This document shows positions 45,915-58,700 of a stretch of 64,000 nt of DNA, one piece after another. The position numbers and the translations under genes are program-made. The DNA is from Smallanthus sonchifolius (taxonomy: Eukaryota; Streptophyta; Magnoliopsida; Asterales; Asteraceae): NCBI GenBank assembly GCA_023525975.1, contig JAKNSE010000037.1:7670501-7734500 (forward strand), in the 5' to 3' direction. Below the pieces are notes generated by a model, which was given only the letters and a program-made list of their open reading frames with translations, had not been told where the DNA came from and did no database searches. Numbering within the stretch: the first letter of the stretch is position 1; each line of letters opens with the position of its first letter.

Positions 45915-46004
45915 TAACGGGAATGGGTGAATTTATCGAAGGGGAGAGGTAGTGAAGGGGTGGGCGACATATGAGAGAAAAGGAAGGAGAATGGTTGCAT
46001 TAAT

Positions 46005-46014
46005 TCTCTGATAC
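46005..46014 (-). other. Primer-binding site of the minus-strand copia remnant
   Basis: On the minus strand TGTATCAGAGA lies about 90 bases upstream of the gag start. It is a near-match to the tRNA-iMet primer site. The LTR upstream of it is cut after about 50 bases, where a Helitron-like start appears. Confidence 0.55.
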
Positions 46015-46066
46015 AATATTAGGGTTTTAACTTGCACAACAAATACGGTGGCTACACGTATCTATA

Positions 46067-46305
46067 TCCATACTATATAATAAATAAAGGTTTTAATGAG
46101 ACGCTTGTCACTCTCATATTCATCTTTAATATTTTTTCACGCCTCTCTCTCCTATTAATTATACAAATTTCTTTAATATTTTTTTAAATATTTTTGTTTA
46201 CCGTCTCTCCTGTTAAATAATAATGAAAACGTTTTTTATTTAAAAAAATATGTTTGTTCATAAAATGTTTTTATAAATTGAACATTTCTTTCATTATTTT
46301 TATAA
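46067..46305 (+). mobile_element. Helitron-like left end related to 20133
   Basis: TCCATACTATATAATAAATA and the next few bases match the left end at 20133. The similarity continues loosely (AAGGTTT, CGCCTCTCTCTC). No right end was found. Confidence 0.4.
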
Positions 46306-46549
46306 AATATATTTAAAAAAGAACTATTTCACCAATAACATCAAACATACAAATATTCATGAAAACTGCTGGTTTACAACAAGTTATGTTTATTCAACCC
46401 ACATACAAATAACATCAAAACATCAATAACATCAAAACATCAATAACATACAAATATATTTAAAAAAGAACTATTTCACCAATAACATCAAACATACAAA
46501 TATTCATGAAAACTGCTGGTTTACAACAAGTTATGTTTATTCAACCCAC
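46306..46549. repeat. Two identical 97-base repeats, 147 bases apart
   Basis: AATATATTTAAAAAAGAAC through TTATTCAACCCAC occurs at 46306-46402 and 46453-46549, apparently without differences, with short ATAACATCAAAACATCA repeats between. The identity points to a very recent duplication. Confidence 0.85.
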
Positions 46550-47096
46550 GTACTACATGGGTTTTAACCTAGTCAATAAATATATAGATGTGAATGAGAC
46601 GAAGGACTACACAAAGAATGAACTAATTACAAAAGTGACACAAATGCGTTTTACCTATATTAACAAGGGGCAAACACCATACCCTCAATATCGACCGCTT
46701 TGCCCACAAATAGCTCATAACTTTGTTTTTTTTACCTGAGTGAAACTTCGTATGAGGTTACCCACCCTGAAATTACTCACTCAAGCACACTTAACTATGA
46801 AGTTCTCTCATCCACAGCCGATGCCCCCAAAACGTATTGGTGTATTTTAGGTCAATTGTTTGGTATCTCCGGGTTTACGACCAATGTGATATTTATCTAG
46901 GTGTTACGATCTTCCTACTTTGAAGTATGAAAATGGTTGTTACCATTCAATATTGGGCTCATGTCCTCTTCTCCTTAGTTATTGTGGTAGCTTCCACATG
47001 TTACTAGCTTGTTACATAATGTATTAGTCAGTGAAGCATGGTGCCGCGTAGGTGGTACCTTTGGTTTAATATACAAGAGGGCTTTCACTGGAAAAC
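46550..47096. other. Spacer without recognisable gene
   Basis: A short frame at 46506-46739 has no domain. The segment ends in AAAAC, the left target duplication of the LTR element that follows. Confidence 0.5.
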
Positions 47097-47700
47097 TGAT
47101 GCAGATTACAGAAGCAATCAAATGACTCATAAGTTTAATGATTATTTATGTCTCAAAGAACCAAATGGTTCAAGAACAAAGTTCTTTTTTTTTCTATTCA
47201 ACTAAAAACTTCCTAACAATAAACCTAACATCCCCTATCTAGAGTTGCATAATTATAATTTAATTAAGATATAATAAAGATAAACTAGGAAATTAAAATT
47301 TAAATAAATAATAAAAGATAGTGTCTTGATTTCGGATGCTCTTGCATCATACTCCCCCTCTTAAAAAAAAACTAGTCATCGAGTTTTGCTTTCAGATCAA
47401 ACCCACCTGGACCAAAAGGAACATCAACATGACTCCTATTTATTACCATTATGACCCGTTTAAACAAGTCAGAAACACTTTCACAAAGTGGCAGCCAATC
47501 AGGACACCCTTTACGAACAAACCAATGGCGTCTTAAAACACGTCGATATTTTCCATGTTGATCAACTGACCGGCTAGGTCCACACCCATGCGATACCTAA
47601 GCAGTTAATGCGGAAATATATCGGTTATCGGTCAAGGACTGATATTTGAGATATCGGTTCTCACAGTGGGATATTGGTAATTTTTATATCATGCATAAAC

Positions 47701-47731
<31 letters not shown>

Positions 47732-49272
47732 AATATATATATATATATATATAATATTAATAGTCAAATCAGAAGTCAAAACTAAAAAGTGTCAATATTT
47801 TATATTAGAAATATGATCCAGCAGGTGTGCGAAGTGCGAACGTGGGTGTATTAGTAAGTTAGGACATTTACTTCGATGGTTTTGGCTATGGGTACAAGAC
47901 ATTGGGCTAACATTTTTAAAGGGGAATTAGATTTGGGGCAGAAAAATGTTAAAAAAAGGGCCAAGATTAATAAACCGAGAAACTCGGTGAGACAACCGAT
48001 ATTATGGAATCAAAATCTTACACGAAATCTCGGTAAATATCACCGATAATATCGGGACCGATATTTTGACCAATATTTTTGCATAGGACCGATATATCAC
48101 CGATATTGACTGCATAGTGCAATACACCTGACCCATTCGGCTCAATTTCTTTAGGCCCGTTATTATTGATTAAAGCCTCACTAATTTGTTGTTCATCCTT
48201 TTCCACAGGCCCAATAGCAAGCTCCATATTGGGACGACACACTTTCATTACCCGGAAGCGTGTGTCCAGAAAGCAAAATCGGTGGATTTTGAATTTGAAT
48301 GTCCTCCTGATTTGAGGATTCAAAATCATCACCGACTTAAATTCTATTATCCCGTTATTTTTTGGAACCCCCCATTTGAAGTTATTCTTTGATTGGAAGA
48401 TTAATAATAATTGAAGAATTGTTCAAACTTTCCATATAATCTACGAGATTTGAGGTGACGCCAAGGAAATTGCCCGACCACCCTTAGCCAACCGTATCAA
48501 TATCATTAGTAACCGTATATTCGTCTTTCAAAAATTCATCACAAATACCGGTAGACTTTTTCGCATATTCTTTTGTTGTCTCCTCTCCGTCATTATGTTC
48601 GTCGTCTTCTCCATCATCAATTTCGTCCCCGTAGTCATCATATACAGGAGGCGAATAAAAAATAATGTCGCCATTGGTAGGATGCTCCTCATCCCTGGTG
48701 AACTCGTCACAGATGAATCCTTCCAGTTCTGTTTCCTTCCATGTCGACGATGCCACTTGATCTCGGACCCGTTGCTTGATTCATTGGATCTCGTGTTGTA
48801 ACTCGAGGTCTCGGACTCGTCGTCGGAGTCTTTTGATATCAAAATCCCGTGGATCACGGTTCCCGGTCTCGCTGCCTCTTCCGGCGGATCTACGGTCACG
48901 GTTGAATCGATCTTCACAAGCTCGTGAATCACCAATGCTCTTGTTGATGCCTCGGTTGGCGATTCTTCGAACAAGAAAACACTCGCCTCTAGTAGAGCCA
49001 TTTGATAAAGCAAAAGCATTTATACCAAAAGATGCAAATTATGAAAGCAATCAAATGGCTCACAAGTCTAATGATTATTCATGTCTTAAAGAACCAAATG
49101 GTTCAAGAACAAAATTCTTTTTTTTCTATTCAACTAAAAAACTGCCTAAAAATAAACCTAACACCCCCTATTTGTAGTTAGGGAATCATAATTTAATTAA
49201 GAAACAATTAAAATAAATTAAGAAATTAAAATTTAAATAAATAATAAAAGATAACGTCGTGCTCCTGCATCA
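47097..49272 (-). mobile_element. 2.2-kb LTR retroelement with perfect 5-bp duplication
   Basis: Direct repeats at 47097-47349 and 49030-49272 are the LTRs (about 250 bp; the left one is TGATGCA...TGCATCA). AAAAC flanks both outer sides. On the minus strand a purine tract AAGAGGGGGAGTA adjoins the downstream LTR (47350-47362), and TTTGGTATAAATGC, a worn tRNA-iMet primer site, adjoins the other. The interior has only a gag-like relic (about 48480-49005), with MALLEASVFLFEE and, in another frame, an Arg-rich RRRVRDLELQHEIQ segment known from gypsy Gag starts, then an acidic stretch. A nested MITE lies at about 47600-48113. Confidence 0.85.
47600..48113. mobile_element. MITE with CGATAT repeats nested in the LTR element
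   Basis: The ends GCAGTTAATGCGGAAATATA and (inverted) ATATCGGTGATATATCGG / GACTGC bound a segment rich in ATATCGG/CCGATAT words on both sides. A (TA)n(CA)n tract lies at 47702-47752. The target duplication is unclear. Confidence 0.5.
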
Positions 49273-49349
49273 AAAACATTCTGCACTAGCATGCTAATTT
49301 AACTAAGATTGTGCTCTACTTAAATAAAGCTTTGCATTATAACAAGGCG

Positions 49350-49535
49350 TTGTGCCAATGCCCGAGATTAACGTGCATGCCAAGATGCATTATGTAGAGG
49401 AACCCGAGGCCATCATTGAACCAAATGCAACGAAGTTAAAAATCAATGAAATTGTATGGGTGAAGGTTCTGTAGAAGCATCACAACAGGTCTAATATAGA
49501 GGAGTTAAAGTAGCTACGAAGAGTCAAAACTGTGG
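49350..49535 (+). pseudogene. Relic of a gypsy integrase C-terminus
   Basis: A plus-strand frame reads MHYVEEPEAIIEPNATKL and then VWVKVL, a stop, KHHNRSNIEELK. It is laid out like the integrase C-terminal tail of gypsy elements (compare EEPVAILDRKEKRL at 12860). Two in-frame stops and the lack of any surrounding pol show a relic. Confidence 0.55.
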
Positions 49536-49727
49536 TCATATATTAGCAGCGTGGTGCGTACAAATTCTCCAGGAAATTAAGTGAATATAAATGTAAATTT
49601 TGATATTGAATGTACAAACAAAACCTAAAAAAAATGAGAAGATATAACAAGGCAGATGCCAAACAAAGAATAGAGACAACTAGGATATAAAAATATCAAT
49701 AACCTTATTAGTTGTTTTGTGCGAAAA

Positions 49728-52700
49728 TCATCTCCATCTTTGTGTTGACCCGACAGCTTGTGCACCCATGAATACCCCACTAGAAGCATCCATGGACCCT
49801 CTAAACGAAGCGTACGCCACTTTGACTGATTCTGGAACAAACTCTGATGGAAATGACTCCATAAAACAGGCAGTGTTGATCCTAGTCCTCTCAAGCTCAG
49901 ATTGAAGCAGCTCGGTACTGCATTGTTGGGCGAGTGCCTAACCAAGTATACCAAGAAATACACATTCTAATCATATGATTTTTGAAGTTCAGTATAACAT
50001 GCATCATGGAATGTCATGTGGTTAAATAAAAGTCAAACTATAAAGAGAGGTAAAAAAAAGTTCTTATAATGCAACTTTGGAGACAAGACTGTGGAATTTG
50101 TGGTATCATAAACACAGATATTAAATGAGGGTCTTCACAATGGACAATCAAGTAAACTAGGATAGTCTATTGCAGTTTAGTCAAACATATCATGTGACAC
50201 CCTTTGAGTTTTCTTGAGAAATGGTGTATGTATGGTTTTAAAATGGATTCATGACTCCACCCTTTATATGCCTGTTTGTTGGGGGCAATTCCCAACAAGT
50301 CATGAATCCGCTTGCCACACTAGCGGATTAGTGTACCTTTTGTCAGAATCTGCTATCTCAACAAGCGGACTCCTCTAAAACCAAATTGATTCCATGCAAA
50401 CACCGGAAACCATTTCTAAAACCATGCATACACCATTTCTCCAAAAAACTCGACACCCTTTTTCAAAAGGTCAGGTTTTTTCCGCTTGTAAAGAAAATAC
50501 CAACCACAATCAAATCTACAAGATTTATTCAGATTTGTTGTACCATGATACTATGAAGATATAAAAGAAAAGGGGGTATCTTACTATGAGGTCATCTGGT
50601 GATATAGTCCCTCCTTGCTGTTTGTCATCATCATCACTTATATGTGAGCAGCTCTCAGTGGCTTTCTCCAATAGAGTCCCTTGTAATGACTTGAGAGATT
50701 CACTTGCACCAGACGTGAAATACTGATTTAATATCGTTTCGAAGTATTCAAGCTGCACAAACACTCACACACATTAATGATATATGTAGTGCTAGTTACT
50801 AATCAACGTATTATAAATGACAGAAAATAATGTTGCCAAAATGTAAATGAAATAATGTTGTGTCGAAAAAGAATAACATAAAACACGAGGCAACGATACA
50901 TGCAGCGAGTTGATTCACCTCAAGCATGAGCTGACAGTAACCATTCGCGTCCAATGACTTAAGATTAGTGTCTTTATGTTCATAGAAAAGGCTGAGTAGC
51001 GTGTCAATTAGACCTTCCACAAGAACCCCAATGGTCTTATCAAGCAAGGGTTCACAACCAGCAAACACCTTCAAACATTCATATGTAAACAGTAACAAAA
51101 TATGTCTTCAGGCTACATTTATAGTAACAAGATATGACTGATAGGAGAGAATATACCTCCGCATGGACAGTGACAAGAGTATGCATTAATTCCACAGCTG
51201 GGTCACGAACACCCTGCATATTAGACCACAATGCTATTAGTGATAGTTTAGGGTACTAATAACTGATAATGATTACGTAAGCAAAGATGTGTTGCTAACT
51301 TTTACTGCTGGTGCTCCTCCCCATTGTAATCCAGCATCTAAAGAGTAGTTAGTAGCACCGGTTCTAACATAATGTGCCTGAGACAAGACAATAACCATAA
51401 TGTTGTTGGGTTGTAGGCTTCGGCCCATTGTGGGCCCAGCCGAATAGAAGAGAAAGAGTAGTGGAGTCCAGCCGGCCCTAGCTCTCAGTTTCTGTTTCCT
51501 ATATATAGTAATCTCTTGTACTTGTAATCTTTATCACTCAATAATACAAACCCTAGTTGCTCCCGTGGACGTAGGTCAGATTAGACCGAACCACGTTAAA
51601 TATTGTGTTCTTTATTTTCTGCATTGTGTGTGTGTGTGAATTTATACCCAACAACTGGTATCAGAGCTTTGGCTCTTGATCAGATCACACGAACCGTCAA
51701 ACCTAGCCGCCATGAATAGTACCGCCGCGTGAACAGTACCGCCGCCGTGAACAGTGTCGCCAGCCGTGAACAGTGTTTTCGGTGAACAGTACCGCCGCGT
51801 GAACAGTGTTTTCCGGTGAACAGTACCGTGAACATTGTTTTCCGCCGCCGTCTAACAGCAGTCTCTCCGATTGCCAGGTATACTCGAAATCGTCATCAGT
51901 TTTTTAATAGATTAGCCGTTAAGTTCAGGCAGCCGCCGTTGCTAAGTTTGGTAAACTGATTTTTCGAGTTAACCGGTTCTTTTTTGGACAAGTATTGTTT
52001 TTATTTGAAGTTATGGCAGAAGACGGTAAACAGAGGATTGAGAAGTTTGAGGGACAGGACTTTGGATGGTGGAAAATGCAAGTTGAGGACTTGCTATGTC
52101 AGAAGGATCTTGACATGGTTCTGACAGGTCCTAAACCAGAAAAGATGAAGGATGATGAGTGGGCCTCAATGGACAGAAAGGCTTTAGCTGTTACCAGGTT
52201 CACACTATCTAAGAGTGTGGCGTTTAACATCCTGAAAGAAACCACAGCAAGTGGGTTGATGAAAGCCTTGTCCAATATGTATGAAAAGCCTTCTGCATCT
52301 AATAAGGTATTCCTAATCAGGCAATTGGTTAACACCAAGATGAAAGAAGGTGCGTCTGTTACAGCTCAAATTAATGAATTTAATACTATCATATCCCGTT
52401 TGTTATCTGTTGATATTAAATTTGAAGATGAAGTCCAAGCATTACTTCTATTATCTTCGTTACCTGAAAGTTGGTCAGGTACAGTCACTGCCATTAGTGG
52501 TTCATCTGGAACCTCTAAACTCACGTTTGAGGGCATTCGTGACATTATCCTAGGAGAGGACATTAGAAGACAAAGTTCTGGGGAATCATCGAGTGCTTTG
52601 CTAAGCACTGAAGGGAGAGGTAGAAATAATGAGAGGGGTAACAACAGGGGCAGATCAAAATCAAGAAAATGGGGTCAAAGTAAATCTAGGGGGCCGTCAA

Positions 52701-55700
52701 AACAAAGGAAAGACATCACTTGCTGGAATTGCAAGGAGACCGGGCACTTCAGAAATCAATGCCCAAAACCATCAGTGGAAAAAGAAAGAAGAGAGGTAAA
52801 TACAGCCACATATGATTCAGATGATGCCCTCATTTGTTGCGTTGAGAACTCAACCGAGTCATGGATCATGGACTCCGGGGCATCATTCCATGCTACTTCT
52901 AGCACGAGGAAGATGAAGAATCTACAAACAGGTAAACTTGGTAAAGTTCGTTTGGCTAATGATGATACTCTTGATATCACAGGTATGGGGGACATTGATT
53001 TGAAGACACCAATGGGTACTATTTGGACCTTGAAAAATGTTCGGGTTATTCCTAGTCTTAAGAAGATGTTGATTTCTATCGGGCAGTTGGACGATCAGGG
53101 CTATGACGTCACGTTCGGTAGTGGGCAATGGAAGGTTATCAAGGGGAATTTGGTAATCGCAAAGGGTAAAAAGAAAGGCACTTTGTATATGGTCGAAGTG
53201 ACGAATGATGGTATAAATGCAGTAACCAGCGGACCCAGCTCATCTATTCTATGGCACCAGCGATTGGGTCACATGAGTGAAAAAGGAATGAAGATGCTCG
53301 TAGCAAATGGTAAACTCCCAGAATTGAAGAAGGTAGAGTCAGAATTCTGTGAGCCATGTGTTCTTGGAAAGAAGAAGAATGTCTCCTTTGTGAAGACAGG
53401 GAAAACGCCAAAAGCTCAGAAACTGGAACTTGTTCATACAGATGTCTACGGACCAACACCAGTTTCTTCTCTAGGAGGCTCGCATTACTACGTGACATTC
53501 ATCGATGACTCAACTCGAAAGGTATGGGTTTACTTTCTTAAAAATAAATTTGATGTCTTTAATACTTTTAAGAAATGGAAAATCGCTGTTGAAAATGAAA
53601 CTGATTTGAAGGTAAAATGCTTGAAGTCCGACAATGGAGGTGAATACATTAGCACAGAGTTTCTCGAGTACTGTGCTGAACACGGAATCCAGATGATCAA
53701 GACAGTTCCTGGCACTCCTCAGCAAAATGGAGTTGCAGAAAGAATGAATAGAACTCTTAATGAGAGGGCCAGAAGTATGAGGTTAAATGCTGGGCTCCCT
53801 AAGACGTTCTGGGTAGATGCAGTTAACACTGCAGCTTATCTTAACAATCGTGGACCGTCGGTACCATTGGGATTCAAAATACCTAAAGAAGAATGGAGAG
53901 GCAAATCTGTCAGTTACAAGCACCTAAAGGTCTTTGGGTGCAGTGCTTATGATTTGATGAAAGATGGTGACAAGTTAGACGCAAAGGCCAAGAAGTATAC
54001 ATTTATTGGTTATGGGTCAGAACAAATGGGCTACAGGCTTTGGGATTTTGAAAGCAGAAAGGTAGTCAGAAGCAAACATGCCACTTTCAACGAGAACGAG
54101 CTATATAAAGACAGAAATATTGAAACCTCAAAAGTTCAGAAAGAACATGTTGACTTTGATGATGAGGCTATCAGAAACAGAGGTTCAGGGGGTATTCAAA
54201 GCAGTGGGAGTACCGAGACAGATATCCAAAATGATTCAACTTATAGTGAAAGCTCTGAAGATAATCAAGATGATATAGTCAGTTCAGAGGATGAAGAAGA
54301 ATCACCGTCTCCAGTACAGTCTTCCAGTTCACAGTGGGTCAGGAGATCCACCAGAACTACCAAGCCACCAGAAAGATACAGCCCGTCAGTAAATTACTTA
54401 CTGTTGACTGAAAATGGTGAACCGGAGTGCTATTCTGAGGCAGTCAAAGTTAAAGACTCGCTCTAGTGGGAGCATGCTATGAAAGAAGAAATGGGGTCCT
54501 TGAATAAAAACAAGACATGGGTATTAACAAAGCTTCCGCTAAACAGAAAGGTCTTACAGAACAAATGGGTCTTCAGAATCAAGGATGAGCATGATGGAAC
54601 TAAACGGTATAAAGCCCGATTAGTGGTCAAGGGCTTTCAACAGAAAGAGGGAATCGATTACAATGAAGTGTTCTCTCCAGTGGTGAAAATGACAACCATC
54701 AGATTAGTTCTAAGCATTGTAGCAGCAGAGGGCTTACATCTAGAGCAGCTAGATGTTAAGACAGCATTTCTACATGGTGATCTTGATGAAGAAATTTACA
54801 TGGCACAACCTGAAGGGTTTCAGGTTACGGGTAAAGAAAATTGGGTCTGTAAGTTGAAGAAGAGCTTGTATGGACTGAAGCAAGCACCCAGACAGTGGTA
54901 TCTGAAGTTTGATAACTTCATGGAAAGAACAGGGTACAAGAAATGTGAGATGGACCACTGCTGTTATCTGAAGAAATTCAGTAACTCTTATATCATCCTT
55001 CTTCTCTATGTTGATGATATGCTTATTGCAGGATCTGACATGAATGAAATCAGTAAGTTGAAGAAGCAAATGTCCAAAGAATTCGAGATGAAGGATTTGG
55101 GTCCCGCTAAGCAGATACTCGGAATGAACATTGCCAGAAACAAGGAAGATGGCTCTCTAACACTGTCTCAGGAAAAATACATAGGGAAAGTGTTGGAGAG
55201 ATTTGACATAAATGGTGAAAACACGAAACCTAGAAGCACACCTCTTGGGAGTCACTTCAAACTTACCAAGGATCAGTCTCCTAGATCAGATGAAGATAAA
55301 GACGACATGGCTAAAGTTCCTTATGCATCCGCTATTGGTAGCCTCATGTATGCAATGGTATGCACGCGACCAGACATAGCACATGCCGTTGGAGTTGTCA
55401 GTCGGTTTATGTCTAATCCGGGGAGAGAGCAATGGGGAGCAGTCAAATGGCTGCTCAGATATTTGAAGGGTACATCAAAGATGGGCTTATGTTTCAAAAG
55501 AAAGGATGCAGTTTTGAATGGTTATACAGATGCTGACTTGGGTGGCTGTAAAGAGACATTCAAAAGCATAACTGGGTATGTTTTCACAGTGGGAGGAACA
55601 ACAGTGAGTTGGATGTCCAGGCTACAGAAAAGTGTTGCACTATCAACAACAGAAGCTGAGTACATGGCAGTTGCTGAAGCCAGTAAAGAGCTAGTTTGGT

Positions 55701-58700
55701 TGAAGACTTTTCTTGCAGAATTGGGTCAAACACAGACTGATTACTCGTTATACCGTGATAACGAAAGTGCAGTCAAGCTTGCTAAGAATCCAGTTTATCA
55801 TGGAAAAACAAAGCACATTGGGATGAGGTATCATTTTGTCAGAGGGCTGATTTGTGATGGTACAATAAACTTGAAGAATATCTCGGGTGCGAAGAATCCA
55901 GCAGACATGTTTACCAAGTCTGTGACACTGGATAAGCTGAAGTTCTGTGTAACTTCAGCTGGCCTTCAGGAATAATGTTGAGAAGGTGGTAGCAACTAGG
56001 AAGAGCTAAAAGATCAGATGATGTTTACAGAAGTACAAGTGGAGCGCAGTTGAAAGTGTTCGAAGCCTCCAAGTGGGAGATTGTTGGGTTGTAGGCTTTG
56101 GCCCATTGTGGGCCCAGCCGAATAGAAGAGAAAGAGCAGTGGAGTCCAGCCGGCCCTAGCTCTCAGTTTCTGTTTCCTATATATATTAATCTCTTGTACT
56201 TGTAATCTTTATCACTCAATAATACAAACCCTAGTTGCTCCCGTGGACGTAGGTCAGTTTAGACCGAACCACGTTAAATATTGTGTTCTTTATTTTCTGC
56301 ATTGTGTGTGTGTGTGTGAATTTATACCCAACAAATGTTCCCTAAAGCTAATAACCCAGGGTCAATACTAAGTGCCCAAGCTAGCCAATCAGATAAAACA
56401 TGTCTACTTGAATGTTCTAATTTAATAAGAGTAAATAGAGCAACTAGAGGTAGCAATATGGCCAGGTTAGGCAGGTTGGGTAACAGGGCAAAACGGTTTT
56501 GGGCTAAACAAGTAATTTTTTGGTGAGAAGTGAAATGGGCCGGGTTGTTATAAACAGTTTTTGTCAAGTATTAAAGTTTTTATACATAATTTGTGTCAAA
56601 TAAGATTACCAAAAAGTAAATTACTTCAAAAATAATCTTTTTTTTATATAAAATGATTTAGGAGGTTTCACCCAATAAAAAACTTCTCGGTCAACCCATT
56701 TTACACTGTCTCATAATTTTGTTTTATTTTATCCGTTGTAGATATGATATAATGAATTTATGTGTTGGACACGTCAATCCGGGTTATGTTTACTCTCTAG
56801 GGAAAAAAATATGCATGAAACCTTATAAAACATTTTTTTTTAAAATTAGATTATATTGTAATAACATGACTTTTATAATCATATTTGAGTTAATCTTGGT
56901 AATTGTATTGTATTATTGTATGCAATAAGAATGATTACAAGGAGTATAAATAGAGAACATAATTACACTCTAATCCCTCTAATATAATAATATGTATTTA
57001 TCTATCTAATATTCCCCCCTCAAGCTAAGGCCGGGAAACGAACTGTAGCTTGTCTCGTAAAGTTGCAAATCTCTCTGAAAGTAGTGGCTTTGTAAAAACA
57101 TCAACAATCTGGTCATTTGTAGATATGAATTGAACCGAAAGTTTCCCTTGTGCAACCTTTTCTCTGACAAAGTGAAAATCGATCTCCACATGCTTTGTGC
57201 GAGCATGGAAAATAGGATTTGCTGATAAGTATGTGGCTCCTAAGTTGTCACACCATAAGATAGGAGCAGACTGCACTGGGACGTGAAGTTCACGTAGAAG
57301 GGCTTCAAGCCAAGTAAGTTTGGCAACATTGTCGGCTAGTGCTTTGTATTCAGATTCAGTTGATGACCGAGAGACAGTGCGTTGTTTCCTAGCTGACCAG
57401 GAGACAAGATTTGACCCGAGATAGATAGCATAACCCAAGTAAGTTCGCCGGAAAAACGACCACTGTTGTATAGTGGCGGCGACGGGGAGGAGTTAGGGTT
57501 TAGGGCAGCGACGGTGGTGTTTGTGGTGGCGGATAGGGTACCGCCGCTGTGGCGGCTAGGGTTCCGCCGCTGTGGCAGCTAGGGTTCCGCCATAGGTGGA
57601 GGCGGCAGTGGTGGTTGACGGCGGCAGTAGTAGTGGATAGAGAAGACTAAGCGCGGTTGTTTGGTGGTGGGGGATCGGGTTATTGAACGATAAAAAAAAA
57701 GCTTGTAAAGAAAAGAGAGGTGCCGCCCCGCCGGAGATGTTTTCAGGTGGTTGTAACCTAGCTCTGATACCAAGTTAATCTTGGTAATTGTATTGTATTA
57801 TTGTATGTAATAAGAATGATTACAAGGAGTATAAATAGAGAACATAATTACACTCTAATCCCTCTAATATAATAATATGTATTTATCTATCTAATAATTT
57901 GATACACTAACTATTTATAAAAAGTAACAATAACTTAAAAGAAAGTAATATATATATAGAATTCAATCTATTTAGAAGTTGCTAACTAGATTCCGAGTTG
58001 AATCACACATGAAGCAATAGCCATATCTTATTATATACCTTTGCATAAGTATACTCTGCAAGGACTTTCTCTTCAGCAGCAGAAAAAGACTCGATCAATT
58101 CTTCTTTATCCTTATCATCATCTTCCCCTCCGCTGTAAGAATTATTATAATTTTAACTATATATCTATAGATATTACACACACAGACATATATACGTATA
58201 CATATATATTGGAATATGTACACAGTCCACAACATTATGGCATCATTGCCTATGTAAGACTCACAAATTGACCCACCACCTGATACACAATTATCATGTG
58301 ATGACAACCTTTTTGTCCAGGGCTGATTTATTAGATAAATCATTATTAGGCTTTTGTTATAAATACACCAATTGTTATATGTTATAGATATTTTTTAAAA
58401 CTCCTATCCGTTATTTGTTTCACCATAACTTTTGTACTTATTATATCGATGACTAACATGTTTTGTTATCGTTGGAGAATTACTCTCTCATTGAAATGAA
58501 AGATTTCTCTCCCACTCTTCTCTTCTTACAATATTTTGCATTTCGACTAACTTTATAATACCTTATCAACACGATTTGTCGGAGTGCAGCCTCTCAATCT
58601 CCTGGGGTAGAGAAAAGGTTTGCCCTTATCTCACCCTCCCCAGACATTGCTATTGAGTGAGATTCTACTAGGTATTTTTTGTTTGTTATCAACATGATTT

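Noticed and set aside
48776..49177. 133-codon plus-strand frame
   Set aside because: Antisense to the gag relic of the 2.2-kb LTR element and running into its LTR.
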